64,000 nucleotides of DNA, from contig JAZKDT010000025.1 in NCBI GenBank assembly GCA_040387475.1, positions 1 to 64,000 on the forward strand, in the 5' to 3' direction. Positions 23,801-32,883 of the stretch are shown in pieces. The notes beneath the pieces are model-generated. The model saw only the letters and a program-made list of their open reading frames with translations. It had not been told where the DNA came from and did no database searches. Positions within the stretch are counted from its first letter, which is position 1. Each line of letters opens with the position of its first letter. Made by a program: the position numbers and the translations under genes. Source of the stretch: UBA4416 sp040387475. Lineage in GTDB: Bacteria > Bacteroidota > Bacteroidia > B-17B0 > Aurantibacillaceae.

Positions 23801-24862
23801 CCCGAACGCTGAAATACTGCCCGTGGCCGTTCCAAAGCATTTTGCATTATTGGAGCTTATATTGGCTGCTAATGCAGTTGGCTGATAAATGGCAACAGTT
23901 GCCGTAGCTGTACAGCCATTAAAATTAGTGATTGTTACCGAATGAATTCCTGTCGCTAAATTAGAGGCAGTAGCAGTATTTTGTCCGCTGGGCGCCCAGC
24001 TATATGCATAAGGGCCGGCCACGCCGCCATTACCTAAAGCCGAGGCGTTTCCATCACTAAGACCGAAACAGCTTACGTCGTTGTTAGCCATGGCCATTGC
24101 TGTAAACTGCGATGGTTGAGTTATATTTGCGCTGCCAGATGATATACAATTATTAGCGTCAATTACTGTGTATGTATATATTCCGTCACCCAGATTAGTT
24201 GCATTTGGAACACTGCTTCCATTAGACCATTGGTACATATATGCTCCGCTTCCTCCGGAAGCTAAAACATGAGCCGAGCCGTCCGTTAAGCCAAAACAAG
24301 ATACATTTGTAACTGAGCTTATGGTTGTAGCAAGTTGAGCAGGTTGATTTATCAAAACTGTTTGAGTTCCGATGCAGCCACCCATCTCCCTTACGTCTAC
24401 TATATAAACGCCTGTTGGCAAATTTAAAAAGGTGGAAGAGGTTTGATATGCACCCCCGTTTAAATTATATACATAGGGGGCTGAACCGCCGGTTACGCTG
24501 GTGACAGTTATCATCCCGTTAGACAACCCAAAACACGAAGCGCTTGTAGCAGTTACCGTTGGAACAACTGGTAAGGGTTCTGTCACCGTAAAAGTTATTG
24601 AATTAATTGCCGATGCAGCGTCGGATATATCTGCCGAATAAATTCCTGCCGGCAGCCCGGAAAATATGCCGGTACCGTTTATTTGACCTGCTGCAGTTAG
24701 TGTATAATTATAGGGAGCAATGCCGCCAACAGGGGTGAGAGTTGCGCTTCCATTACCTAATCCTGTACAGGTTACATTGGTTACGGACGATGTAACGGTT
24801 ATTTGCGAAAATGCTAATGAATACATTAACACCATGGTCGTAAACAGGAATACCTTTTTCAT
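20885..24862 (-). CDS. Large SprB-repeat surface adhesin with T9SS type A sorting tail
   Basis: From the ATG at 24862 the protein has 1,325 residues, starting with the signal peptide MKKVFLFTTMVLMYSLAFSQ (the open frame extends 12 codons upstream). About eleven SprB-type repeats of 75-90 residues follow (pattern CFGLxxG, GGxxPYxYxW, CxxTQTVxIxQP), covering about 30-880. Then come an SdrD-B-like domain (SGNVFIDNNSDCTKNSGDN) and a DUF11-like region with GSFDPNDKTASP and FQNTGNGPAVNI. The C-terminal sorting domain runs from WLVYPNPSSG to VKIISDKQ. SprB of Flavobacterium is the mobile adhesin of gliding; here adhesion is likely, gliding unproven. It shares an upstream palindromic site with the adhesin operon to its right. 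Confidence 0.9.
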   Translation of the reverse strand: MKKVFLFTTMVLMYSLAFSQITVTSSVTNVTCTGLGNGSATLTPVGGIAPYNYTLTAAGQINGTGIFSGLPAGIYSADISDAASAINSITFTVTEPLPVVPTVTATSASCFGLSNGMITVTSVTGGSAPYVYNLNGGAYQTSSTFLNLPTGVYIVDVREMGGCIGTQTVLINQPAQLATTISSVTNVSCFGLTDGSAHVLASGGSGAYMYQWSNGSSVPNATNLGDGIYTYTVIDANNCISSGSANITQPSQFTAMAMANNDVSCFGLSDGNASALGNGGVAGPYAYSWAPSGQNTATASNLATGIHSVTITNFNGCTATATVAIYQPTALAANISSNNAKCFGTATGSISAFGIGGTAPYTYVWPSIGSSLSTITNVWAGTYSVIVTDANGCSITKTVTVTEPPQLMATITTTNVSCAGACDGIFNISATGGTPVYSFVTNTGPCMSLNPAQCAGTQTITITDANNCIFVSGISITQPSPLTAAITSTNSNCGQANGAVCAAVTGGAGAISYQWSNGASTSCNNNVPAGAYSFTVTDLIGCSAVSSGLVNDIAGPAVSITSQTNIPCFGQNTGAAITSVTGGTSPYNYSWTSLGGSLSYISNASAGLYGLTVTDAAGCVGTASVNITQPTQLIAGIANFGNSCSSNCNGSATTFVNGGTPGYSFVWNSPGPQVVQSVNGLCPGTYTCLVTDANGCSASASVNILQQPTATISITHSNVSCGSTCNGAATASVSGGGVIVSFLWQPGLQNSALINGLCAGTYTLDATTTNGCTYTQTVTITNVSINSIPNATLSSTSYSETCLQTGDGAIDLFVTGSNTGPYTYQWSNGATTEDMMNLNSGVYSVAVFDASLNCLMLTDTVHFDNSNCGLLSGNVFIDNNSDCTKNSGDNGLYGIQVIANPGNRLAYTNYNGDYYFYNVPFGTYSLTATTNTFNMQATCGTNTLIATLSTGTPNSINQNFVRAYIPPAQPDLYVSVTNGGIVPGFVCRVNYPLHNYNTFNANGLLKVTLPTAFIPNITNVFPSTYTISGDTIIWNFTNINYVGWNVNFYVDFTTPLTTLLGSTFSTCMWAQPTVTDLNYANNTTCYSRFVTGSFDPNDKTASPAGVGPNGYITATETELTYLIRFQNTGNGPAVNIVVKDTLSPNVDINTFEMLGSSHNYNMDVMNGNVLRWKFNNIMLPDSNSYEPGSHGYIHYRIKRTNNNAPGTQIKNTAHIYFDFNAPVVTNTAINTIETITGIQSQNSSIDQWLVYPNPSSGILNMINNSITADTKLRIEVINSFGQIVYEENAIANQKTLDISKLSNGVYFVKIISDKQSSIKRVVLSK

Positions 24863-24915
24863 AAACTTACTTTTTTTGGTATGACTAAAGTATAGCAATT
24901 ACTTTAGGTAATTTT

Positions 24916-24941
24916 TACTATTTAGTAAGGAGGTGTTTTGA
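24916..24941 (-). promoter_or_regulatory. Putative operator shared by the adhesin transcription units, copy 1
   Basis: The palindrome TACTATTTAGTA is followed by AGGAGGTGTTTTGA on the plus strand. It lies about 54 bp upstream of the large adhesin ATG. A near copy (24 of 26 positions) lies about 50 bp upstream of the other adhesin operon at 29834-29859. A TACTTTAG box about 23 bp closer to the gene may be the -7 element. Confidence 0.5.
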
Positions 24942-24982
24942 TTGAGGGAGTTTTTTACGTCAAAGATGATGTGAGGCTCCTA

Positions 24983-25020
24983 CAAAAAACAAGGGCAATT
25001 GTGATACACAAACTGCCCTT
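24983..25020 (-). terminator. Terminator of the two-gene adhesin operon
   Basis: On the minus strand AAGGGCA-TTGTG pairs with CACAA-TGCCCTT, followed by TGTTTTTTG. It ends the transcript coming from 29784-25069 and insulates the large adhesin gene. Confidence 0.8.
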
Positions 25021-25068
25021 ATTAAAAATCAAAAATCTATAGGTTTAAAATTGAAAGCACACAATAAG

Positions 25069-27426
25069 TTACTTACTCAAAACAACTCTCTTGGCTGAAC
25101 TCTGTTTATCCGAAACAATTTTTACAAAGTAAACACCATTAGAAAACTTACTTATGTCTAATGTTTTATGATTAGAAACTGCAGTCTCTTCTAAAACAAG
25201 TTGTCCAAAAGAGTTAAGCACTTCTATTTTTAGTTTAGTATCAGGAGCAATGTTGTTGTTGATCACAGTCAACAAACCGGTGCTGGGATTTGGATACACT
25301 AACCACTGGTCGTTAGCCATACTTTGCGATTGAATACCTGTTATGGTTTCAATGGTATTAATGGCTGTGTTAGTGACAACAGGTTCATTGAAATCAAAAT
25401 AAATATAAGCGGTGTTTTTTATCTGCGTGCCCGGAGCATTGTTATTGTTACGTTTAATGCGGTAATGAATGTAACCATGACTGGCTGGTTCATTGTTGTT
25501 ACTATCCGGTAGCATAATATTATTGAATTTCCAGCGCAACACGTTTCCAGTCATGATATCCATATTATAATTATGGCTTGAGCCAAGCATCTCAAATGTA
25601 GTGATGTCAACATTGGGTGATAAGGTATCTTTTACGACAATATTTACAGCCGGACCATTACCGGTATTTTGAAAACGAATCAAATAGGTTAATTCAGTTT
25701 CGGTAGCAGCAATGTCGCCGTTAGGCCCCAAACCTGCGGGACTTGCAGTTTTATCATTAGGATCGAAGGAACCTGTAACAAAGCGATTATAACAAGTGGT
25801 GTTATTTGCATAATTTAAATCAGTTGCAATAGGTTGTGCCAACATGCAGGTTGAAAAGTTGCTTCCCAGAGGAATAGTAAGTGGTGTCGTAAAATCCACA
25901 GAGAAATGAATCTGGCCTCCAATGTATATTACATTGGTGAAATTCCACAAAATTGTATCTCCTGAAAGTGTATAGGTTAAAGGAGACGCATTGGTGATAT
26001 TAGGAATGAATGCAGATGGTAAAATGGCTTTGTATATACCCGAAGAACTAACATTATTTAAATTTGTCAAGTAGTAATTCATTCTACATGTAAAGCCCGG
26101 TACAATTCCCTGGCTCCAGCCCGAAACAGATAGATCGGGTTGGATGATGGAATTAAAACCAACCGATAAGTTATTAGCAGTGGCGTTTGGAGTTCCTGAA
26201 TTCACGGTTGCATTTACCGTGGTGGTGCAGGTTGGAAAGATAAGTCCGAAACTATGTTGAACAGAAGCCGAATAGGTTCCAAATGGCAAATTATTAACAC
26301 TATAATCTCCATTTGCATTGGCGTAACCAAATCGATTTCCTGGATTTATAACTATAAGAGCGTTACTGAAATTATTATCGCCCAAATTTTTGTTACAGTC
26401 TGCGTTATTATCTATGTATACATTTCCCTGTATCGTTCCACAGTTGGTTCCAATTGAACTAACAACATTATTTATAGTCGTACAGTTTCCAATACCATCT
26501 GTAATACTTACTGAAAATACACCCGACGGAATATTTGTAATATCCTGTGTACTGGCACCGTTATTCCATTGGTAGGTAAAAGGTCCCGGATTAGAACCTA
26601 TAATGGAGATGTCGATGGCACCATCGCCAGAATACAAACAGGTTTCGTTGTAAATAGTATTTGTTACAGAGGCGTTAGGTATGGAGTTTACCGTTGACAC
26701 ATTTACCATATTGGAACTTGCGCACCCCAGAGCGTCAGTTACAGTTAAAGTATAAAAGCCAGGGCATATACCAATAGGATTGGCGGTATTGACACCTGCG
26801 GCGATGCCCGGACCATTCCATTGAAAAGTACACCCCCCGGTACCTCCCGTTACCGTTGCGCTTGCGGTGCCACTACAATTACCCTGGCAGGCCGCATTAG
26901 TTACTGAAACTGCAATAGTTGGAACGGGTGCAGGTAAAATAGTAACGCTTTGTGTAACTAAACAACCGTTTATATCCGTTACACTTACCTGTGTAATTCC
27001 CGGGCATAAATTAGTGATCTGTGGTAATGGAGTGGCAAACGGACTATTCCATACGTAATTATAAGGTGCACTCCCTCCGGTTACAAACACGGTAGCGCTT
27101 CCTGTACAGTTACAGTTAATTGTATTTTGTGCTACCACAGATGCGGTCATCTGGGTTGGGTTAGAAATGGTAACAGATAAAGATGCCGTATTTGCACCTG
27201 CGTCTTCGGCCAAAACTGTATACTGCCCCGCACACAAACTATAATTAAGGGTTCCGGTTGGCAACCATGTATAAGTAACGGCGCCAACAGCATTATTTGG
27301 TGTTATTCCAATGGTACCATTACAACCTCCATAACACGATGGGCTTTGGTGCGTTTCGATTAATGATAGTTGTGAGTATGTAATTGAATACAGCAACACG
27401 CAAACAATGGCTAATACTTTTTTCAT
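25069..27426 (-). CDS. SprB-repeat adhesin, second of an adhesin pair, mosaic sequence
   Basis: The 785-residue protein has a signal peptide (MKKVLAIVCVLLYSITYSQ) and about four SprB-type repeats (from SCYGGCNGTIGI to YNETCLYSGDGAIDISI). These are followed by an SdrD-B-like domain (GNVYIDNNADCNKN), a DUF11-like region and a T9SS type A tail (WLVYPNPSTG). It begins 6 bp after the stop of the upstream paralogue, so the two form one operon. The part before about residue 540 and the last 80 residues resemble the upstream gene at 27433-29784. The middle (VTGSFDPNDKTASP to INTIETITGIQSQ) resembles the large adhesin at 20885-24862, which suggests gene conversion. Surface location is well supported; ligand unknown. 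Confidence 0.9.
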   Translation of the reverse strand: MKKVLAIVCVLLYSITYSQLSLIETHQSPSCYGGCNGTIGITPNNAVGAVTYTWLPTGTLNYSLCAGQYTVLAEDAGANTASLSVTISNPTQMTASVVAQNTINCNCTGSATVFVTGGSAPYNYVWNSPFATPLPQITNLCPGITQVSVTDINGCLVTQSVTILPAPVPTIAVSVTNAACQGNCSGTASATVTGGTGGCTFQWNGPGIAAGVNTANPIGICPGFYTLTVTDALGCASSNMVNVSTVNSIPNASVTNTIYNETCLYSGDGAIDISIIGSNPGPFTYQWNNGASTQDITNIPSGVFSVSITDGIGNCTTINNVVSSIGTNCGTIQGNVYIDNNADCNKNLGDNNFSNALIVINPGNRFGYANANGDYSVNNLPFGTYSASVQHSFGLIFPTCTTTVNATVNSGTPNATANNLSVGFNSIIQPDLSVSGWSQGIVPGFTCRMNYYLTNLNNVSSSGIYKAILPSAFIPNITNASPLTYTLSGDTILWNFTNVIYIGGQIHFSVDFTTPLTIPLGSNFSTCMLAQPIATDLNYANNTTCYNRFVTGSFDPNDKTASPAGLGPNGDIAATETELTYLIRFQNTGNGPAVNIVVKDTLSPNVDITTFEMLGSSHNYNMDIMTGNVLRWKFNNIMLPDSNNNEPASHGYIHYRIKRNNNNAPGTQIKNTAYIYFDFNEPVVTNTAINTIETITGIQSQSMANDQWLVYPNPSTGLLTVINNNIAPDTKLKIEVLNSFGQLVLEETAVSNHKTLDISKFSNGVYFVKIVSDKQSSAKRVVLSK

Positions 27427-27432
27427 ACTATA

Positions 27433-29784
27433 TTATTTATTTAATACAATGCGTTTAATGGTAGACTGCTTATCCAAAACGATCTTAACAAAATAAACAC
27501 CATTAGAAAGCTTACTCATGTCTAATGTTTTATGATTAGAAACTGCAGTCTCTTCCAAAACAAGTTGTCCGAAAGAGTTAAGTACTTCTATTTTTAATTT
27601 GATATCAGCAGCAATATTGTTGTTAATCACATTCAATAAACCTGTGCTGGGATTTGGGTACACTAACCATTGTTCTTTATCGCTGTTAATAGCTTCAACG
27701 CCTGTTACAGTGCCGATGGTATTAAGTGTTGTATTGGTTGCAACGGGGTCATTGAAATCAAAATAAATATAAGCGGTGTTTTTTATCTCGGTTCCCGGCT
27801 GATCAACCGGTGCGCGTTTTATGCGGTATTGAATAAACCCGTGACTTGCCGGCTCATTGGTACCGCTATCTGCTAACATAATATTATTGAATTTCCAGCG
27901 TAACACATTACCCGGTAAAATATCAACATCATAGCCATGGCTAGCCGATAACATTTCAAAAGTAGCAATATCAACGTTAGGCGAAATCGTGTCTTTTACC
28001 ACAATATTTACCGCTGGTCCGTTACCGGTATTTTGAAAGCGGATCATATACGTTAAATCTGTTGTTACAAAAGGAATATCGCCGGTTGCGCCAACACCTG
28101 CAGGATTTACTGCTTTATCATTAGGATCGTATGAACCATTTACGGTACGCATATAACAAAACAGGTTATTTGCAGGATTTAAGTCTGTGGCAATTGGCTT
28201 GGCCCACATGCAACTTGTAAAAATGCTGCCAAGCGGAGTTGTTAACGGTGTAATAAAATCGATGTAGAAAACATGTTGTCCGCCACTATACGTTATGTTA
28301 TTAAAGTTCCATATGATTGTATCAGCAGAAAAGGTATAGCCAGCAGGAGCGGCGTTACTGATGTTAGAAATGAAAGCAGCAGGTAATGTTGCCTTGAATA
28401 CGCCGGACGCATTTACATTATTTAAGTTACTCAGGTAATACCAGATTCGTCCTGAAAAACCGGGAATAACGCCCTGGTTCCAAGCTGAAACCATAAGGTC
28501 GGGTTGAATAACAGAGTTAAAGCCAACAGAGAGATTATTGTTGAGGGCGTTTGGAGTTCCTGAATTAACCGTTGGTGTTAATGTAGTGGTGCATGTAGGA
28601 AAAATGGCGCTGGAGGTATTTGGTAAATTAACCGAATAAGTTCCGTAAGGCACGTTATTTATACTATAATCCCCATTAAGATTGGTATACCCTATGCGGT
28701 TACCCGGATTAACGACCACAACAGCGCTGTGATAATTGTTATCCCCCGAATTTTTGGTACAGTCCCCGTTGTTGTCAACGTATACATTTCCGCTAATGGT
28801 TCCGCAATTAATGCCATCCGCAATAACCGTATCTGATAGGGTTAAACAATTTAAGGCAGCATCGTATATAGTGACTGAATAAATATCTGAAATTAAATTA
28901 GTAAGATCCTGTGTGATTGCACTATTGCTCCATTGATAGGTAAACGGCCCTGGATTGGCCCCACTTATCGCAAGGTCTACTGAACCGTCGCCCGATAAAT
29001 AACAGGTCTCGTTATACGCTGTGAGTGTTGCGGTAACGCCTGTTAATGTAGGGGCTGAAGGAGTAATGTTGCCAACATAACTGGATGAGCAACCCATGAC
29101 ATCTGTTGCAACCAATGTGTATATGCTTGCACATACATTTTGTACAGACATAGTTGTGTAAAAAGTTGCTCCTGTCGAAAACTGCCAGCTGTAAGTATAA
29201 GGTCCCGTTCCACCAGATACAAAACCTGTAACAGCGCCTGTGCATAAACCACAACCTACCGTTGACGATGCTGTGGCAAACACCGGAGGACCCGCAGCGA
29301 TCATGACAGTTTGGTCGGACGTACAACCATTGGCGTCGGTTACGGTTACGGTGTGCGAACCCACATTTAAAAACGTATTGGAGGCGGTGCTTCCGTTAGA
29401 CCAGGAATATGTATATGCAGGCGTTCCTCCAAAAGCATTAACCGACCCTGAGCCGTTTCCAAAACAGTCGGGCCAGCCAAAAGCCGACGCAACTAACTGC
29501 GTTGGTTCGGTGATGGTAATAGTTTGAGAATTTAATCCGCCCAATGCATCCATTACCACCACCGTATAAACTCCGGCTGATAAACCCGTAATGGGGTTTG
29601 TATTTACCGCACCTGTGGTCCAGGTATAACTGTAAGGCGCTGTTCCACCGTTTATAGTAATGTTAATAGCTCCGTTAGAGCCTCCAAAGCAACTTACATT
29701 GTTTTGAGTGGAGGTTATACTAATTTGTGAGAATGTAAATAAATACATGAATACCATCGCGGTAAGTAGTAGTAGTTTTTTCAT
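27433..29784 (-). CDS. SprB-repeat adhesin, first of an adhesin pair
   Basis: From the second ATG (29784; another lies two codons upstream at 29790) the product is 783 residues with the signal peptide MKKLLLLTAMVFMYLFTFSQ. Four SprB-type repeats follow (NVSCFGGSNGAINI, PDCFGNGSGSVNAF, GCGLCTGAVTGF, YNETCYLSGDGSVDL). Then come an SdrD-B-like domain, a DUF11-like region (GSYDPNDKAVNPAG) and a T9SS type A tail ending VDKQ-like (VLDKQSTIKRIVLNK). It is the most diverged of the three paralogues in the DUF11-like part. It is first in the operon with the gene at 25069-27426 and carries the palindromic TACTATTTAGTA site upstream. Confidence 0.9.
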   Translation of the reverse strand: MKKLLLLTAMVFMYLFTFSQISITSTQNNVSCFGGSNGAINITINGGTAPYSYTWTTGAVNTNPITGLSAGVYTVVVMDALGGLNSQTITITEPTQLVASAFGWPDCFGNGSGSVNAFGGTPAYTYSWSNGSTASNTFLNVGSHTVTVTDANGCTSDQTVMIAAGPPVFATASSTVGCGLCTGAVTGFVSGGTGPYTYSWQFSTGATFYTTMSVQNVCASIYTLVATDVMGCSSSYVGNITPSAPTLTGVTATLTAYNETCYLSGDGSVDLAISGANPGPFTYQWSNSAITQDLTNLISDIYSVTIYDAALNCLTLSDTVIADGINCGTISGNVYVDNNGDCTKNSGDNNYHSAVVVVNPGNRIGYTNLNGDYSINNVPYGTYSVNLPNTSSAIFPTCTTTLTPTVNSGTPNALNNNLSVGFNSVIQPDLMVSAWNQGVIPGFSGRIWYYLSNLNNVNASGVFKATLPAAFISNISNAAPAGYTFSADTIIWNFNNITYSGGQHVFYIDFITPLTTPLGSIFTSCMWAKPIATDLNPANNLFCYMRTVNGSYDPNDKAVNPAGVGATGDIPFVTTDLTYMIRFQNTGNGPAVNIVVKDTISPNVDIATFEMLSASHGYDVDILPGNVLRWKFNNIMLADSGTNEPASHGFIQYRIKRAPVDQPGTEIKNTAYIYFDFNDPVATNTTLNTIGTVTGVEAINSDKEQWLVYPNPSTGLLNVINNNIAADIKLKIEVLNSFGQLVLEETAVSNHKTLDMSKLSNGVYFVKIVLDKQSTIKRIVLNK

Positions 29785-29833
29785 AAACATAGTTTTGTAA
29801 AACTAAATTAGTTCAATTATGTATGCTACCGTC

Positions 29834-29859
29834 TACTATTTAGTAAAGAGGTGTCTTGA
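29834..29859 (-). promoter_or_regulatory. Putative operator shared by the adhesin transcription units, copy 2
   Basis: TACTATTTAGTA followed by AAGAGGTGTCTTGA differs from the site at 24916-24941 at two positions. A TAGTTTTA box about 28 bp closer to the gene may be the -7 element. Confidence 0.5.
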
Positions 29860-29874
29860 ATGAGTTAAGCTAAA

Positions 29875-32706
29875 TTACTCCTCTCTCTTTCTTTTCTTAT
29901 CTTCCGTTGGTTCTGCTGTACTTTCGTCTTTCTTAGCGAAGTATTTTTTGAAATTATAGGTAAAGGTTACCATGTAGTATCGGTTCAATACATTGGTTTG
30001 CGAATCCTGAATATAACTGTCGGTATTCGTTCGCGATACTGAATTGTTCTGATTTAATAAATCGTAAACCGTTAAACGTAATTCGGCTTGTTTGTTCTTT
30101 AAAAATTTATAACCTATGGCTGCGTTCCATAAAGAGATAGATTGGTTAAAGGCACTGGTAAGTCCCGAATAATAGGTGTTGGTATATTCAGTTTGTAATA
30201 CTAGCCCTTTGTAGGGGTTTGCTGTGATTTTCACTTTTGAGTTTTGCGAAAAATAAGTCGTGTTGGAAGATGTTTGCAAGGTATTAACAATATTACTATA
30301 TGCCGAATTAGAAGACAGGGTGAAATCAAATTTTTCGCTGATATTACTGCTTAACACCAACCCTAAACCACCGGTTGCTGTTTTAGCATAATTAATATCG
30401 GTGTTGATCATTCCGGGTACATTATTATAGTTCCCTGAAACGTTCACACTGATATTGGTTTTTAACCTGGAAAAGGGGAATGTATAATTGATAAACGAAC
30501 GTAACGAATAGTAACCGTCGAGGTTTACCGGTCTTACAATTTGTGAACCTTGCTGTAAAAAAATATCATTATATACAACAGTATCCTGATTGGCTATTAA
30601 TGTGCTGTTACCAATATAATTGTCGGAATAGTTACCGCTTACCAAAAAGAAAAACGATGTTGCTTTATCTGTATTTACACCTGAGTACCGGATATTTAAA
30701 TTTTGTTGAAAGTCTTGTTTCAGATCAGGATTTCCGGTGCTCAATTGTAAAGAGTTGCTGTTGTTAATAACATCCTGTAGTTGATCAATGCTGGGCGCGT
30801 TATTACTGGTACGGTAATTAACACGTAGATTTTTTTTTGCGGCAAATTTATATTGAAACTGAGCGGATGGTAAAACGGATTCAAAGGTTTTGCTCACATT
30901 GTAGGCAGTTGGAATTTCCTGTTGTTTTGAAAGTACCGACCACTGATATGCTCCATTAACTGAAAAATTAAACTTTTCTTTCTGAAAACGGTAACCCAGT
31001 CCGGCAGACTGTGTCTGGTATTGGTTTCTAAATACATTGGTCAGTAAACTATCCAGTTCGGAGTATTTGTAGTCTACATAGTTTTTGTTGTATGTTCTTT
31101 TTGATGAATAATTATCCGTATAGCTTCCTGTATAGTTAACTAAGATAAAATTGTTTTTGTTTAAGGGTTCAGTATAGGAAAGGTTACCGTTTACAGAAGC
31201 TCCGTTTTTAAGAATAGTTGATTTTTGATCAATAGTGTCGCCCGTAATCAGAGAGTCACCATAAAATGTGTTTAACGTGTATAGCGAACTTTTGCCATCA
31301 TTTTTGGAAAGGGACGGAGTTGCATTTAGTGAAAATGTTCTTCCTTTTTTTGTGAACGAATGTCGGTATAGTATAGGAACGGAAATAGAATATCCAAATT
31401 GTTCAGACGCGGAATTGTTACTTGTATTACTTAGCAGGGCGTCAGATTTAGTGTTTTGGCCTGTAAGACTTTTACTGCCATCGTTATTTTGAAATGATAA
31501 ACGCGGCTGCAGGGTGATGGTGTTTTGTGAGTCAAGCTTGGTTTCAATTTTAAAGTTGATCCGGTTGTTATAATTATTACTTTGTGAGGTATTCTTTTCA
31601 TTATAGATAAGTCCGGTATTAGAGCCAAGAATATACTGTTGAAGAAGCGAAGAATTAGAATTGTTTTGAGTCCAGTTGAAAAAATAGCTACCGGTTACTT
31701 CCGTTTTTTTACCCCATTTATCAGCATAATTTAATCCAAACAAAGATGTTGTGTTGATCCCATTTTGCGCATTTACCTGGAAATTGTCGCTTGAAGTTGG
31801 AGCTCCCCCTTGTCCGCCACGCCTTCCGCCTCCGCGGCCACCTCCGCCCGAACTTCCCATGGCTCCAACGAGGTCTTCCGACGAAAAATTTTGTTCGTTG
31901 ATATTATTAGATTGTGCTAACACACTGATACGGCGGTCACCTTTAAAAATATTCGTGGTAAATCCGCCTTTATATTTATCCTCATAGCCATATCCGCCGA
32001 ACACTTTTCCAAATACGCCGTTTTTAAACTGCGCTTTAGTAACAATATTGATGGTTTTCGCGCTATTACCGTCGTCAAAGCCTGTCAGTAACGACTGATC
32101 ACTTTTTTTATCAAATACCTGCACCTTATCTATCACCTCGGCCGGTAAATTTTTTAAAACAGCGCTCGCATCATCGCCAAAAAAGGGTTTACCATCTACC
32201 AACACCTGTTTTACATCTTCTCCCTGTGCCTGCACTTTACCATCCACAATGGTTACTCCCGGCATTTTTCCCACAAGATCCTCTGCTGTTGCATCTTTAT
32301 TGACTTTATATGCACTTGAGCTGAAACTCGTAGTATCACCGTTTTGGGTAGCAAGGGGAGTCTTGCCTTCCACCAATACTTCTTTTAATAAGGTGGAGTT
32401 TTGCTTTAATGCGATAGTTCCTACTTCCATATCAGCAGTAACCTGCAATTGTTTAAACTGTGTTTTATATCCTAATGAAAGGATCTTTAGAATATACGTA
32501 TCTGCGATGAGTCCCTCTATCTTAAATATGCCATCAATATCTGCTGTTGTTCCCTTAACAAGTGAAGAGTCAGATGCTTTAAGCAAAAGTACTGAAGAGC
32601 CAATGGCAGGTTGTTGGGTCTCATCAATGAGTTTGCCCGTTAATTGGATGGTTTGGCCAAGTGCTACCGAAGCCCCGAAAATAAATATAAGAAAGAATTT
32701 GAGCAT
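29875..32706 (-). CDS. Outer-membrane beta-barrel protein, TonB-receptor-like
   Basis: The 943-residue protein has a signal peptide (MLKFFLIFIFGASVALGQ). A carboxypeptidase-regulatory-like domain follows at about 20-105 (GKLIDETQQPAIGSSVLL). A plug-like domain lies at about 125-225 (ATAEDLVGKMPGVTIVDGKVQ, VLVDGKPFFGDD). The rest, to about 920, is beta-barrel with strands ending in aromatic residues. A Gly/Arg-rich loop lies at about 284-305 (SSGGGGRGGGRRGG). The tail is charged (KKDESTAEPTEDKK). No TonB box is obvious, and the family (OMP_b-brl_3-like) often has no known substrate. It is transcribed toward the adhesin genes; the first adhesin is 90 bp downstream with its own control site. Confidence 0.85.
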   Translation of the reverse strand: MLKFFLIFIFGASVALGQTIQLTGKLIDETQQPAIGSSVLLLKASDSSLVKGTTADIDGIFKIEGLIADTYILKILSLGYKTQFKQLQVTADMEVGTIALKQNSTLLKEVLVEGKTPLATQNGDTTSFSSSAYKVNKDATAEDLVGKMPGVTIVDGKVQAQGEDVKQVLVDGKPFFGDDASAVLKNLPAEVIDKVQVFDKKSDQSLLTGFDDGNSAKTINIVTKAQFKNGVFGKVFGGYGYEDKYKGGFTTNIFKGDRRISVLAQSNNINEQNFSSEDLVGAMGSSGGGGRGGGRRGGQGGAPTSSDNFQVNAQNGINTTSLFGLNYADKWGKKTEVTGSYFFNWTQNNSNSSLLQQYILGSNTGLIYNEKNTSQSNNYNNRINFKIETKLDSQNTITLQPRLSFQNNDGSKSLTGQNTKSDALLSNTSNNSASEQFGYSISVPILYRHSFTKKGRTFSLNATPSLSKNDGKSSLYTLNTFYGDSLITGDTIDQKSTILKNGASVNGNLSYTEPLNKNNFILVNYTGSYTDNYSSKRTYNKNYVDYKYSELDSLLTNVFRNQYQTQSAGLGYRFQKEKFNFSVNGAYQWSVLSKQQEIPTAYNVSKTFESVLPSAQFQYKFAAKKNLRVNYRTSNNAPSIDQLQDVINNSNSLQLSTGNPDLKQDFQQNLNIRYSGVNTDKATSFFFLVSGNYSDNYIGNSTLIANQDTVVYNDIFLQQGSQIVRPVNLDGYYSLRSFINYTFPFSRLKTNISVNVSGNYNNVPGMINTDINYAKTATGGLGLVLSSNISEKFDFTLSSNSAYSNIVNTLQTSSNTTYFSQNSKVKITANPYKGLVLQTEYTNTYYSGLTSAFNQSISLWNAAIGYKFLKNKQAELRLTVYDLLNQNNSVSRTNTDSYIQDSQTNVLNRYYMVTFTYNFKKYFAKKDESTAEPTEDKKRKREE

Positions 32707-32883
32707 ATGATAAAGACTTAAAAATACGATTAAGGTTCAAAGTATAGGTGTTTAAAAACGTTAAATGCGGCGAATGTTAAGTTTAGATTAATAATCGTGT
32801 AATGGCTGGTATTTACCTATTAATCAGTTTTAGTAGGCTATAAACTAAAAATAATAATTACTTTCGCAGCTTATAAAATCATT

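Noticed and set aside
32807..32830. TTTACCTATTAAT upstream of the PD40 gene, similar to TTTACCTATTTAAT upstream of the large adhesin (43780)
   Set aside because: The match is short and AT-rich and its distance to the two starts differs, so chance is likely.
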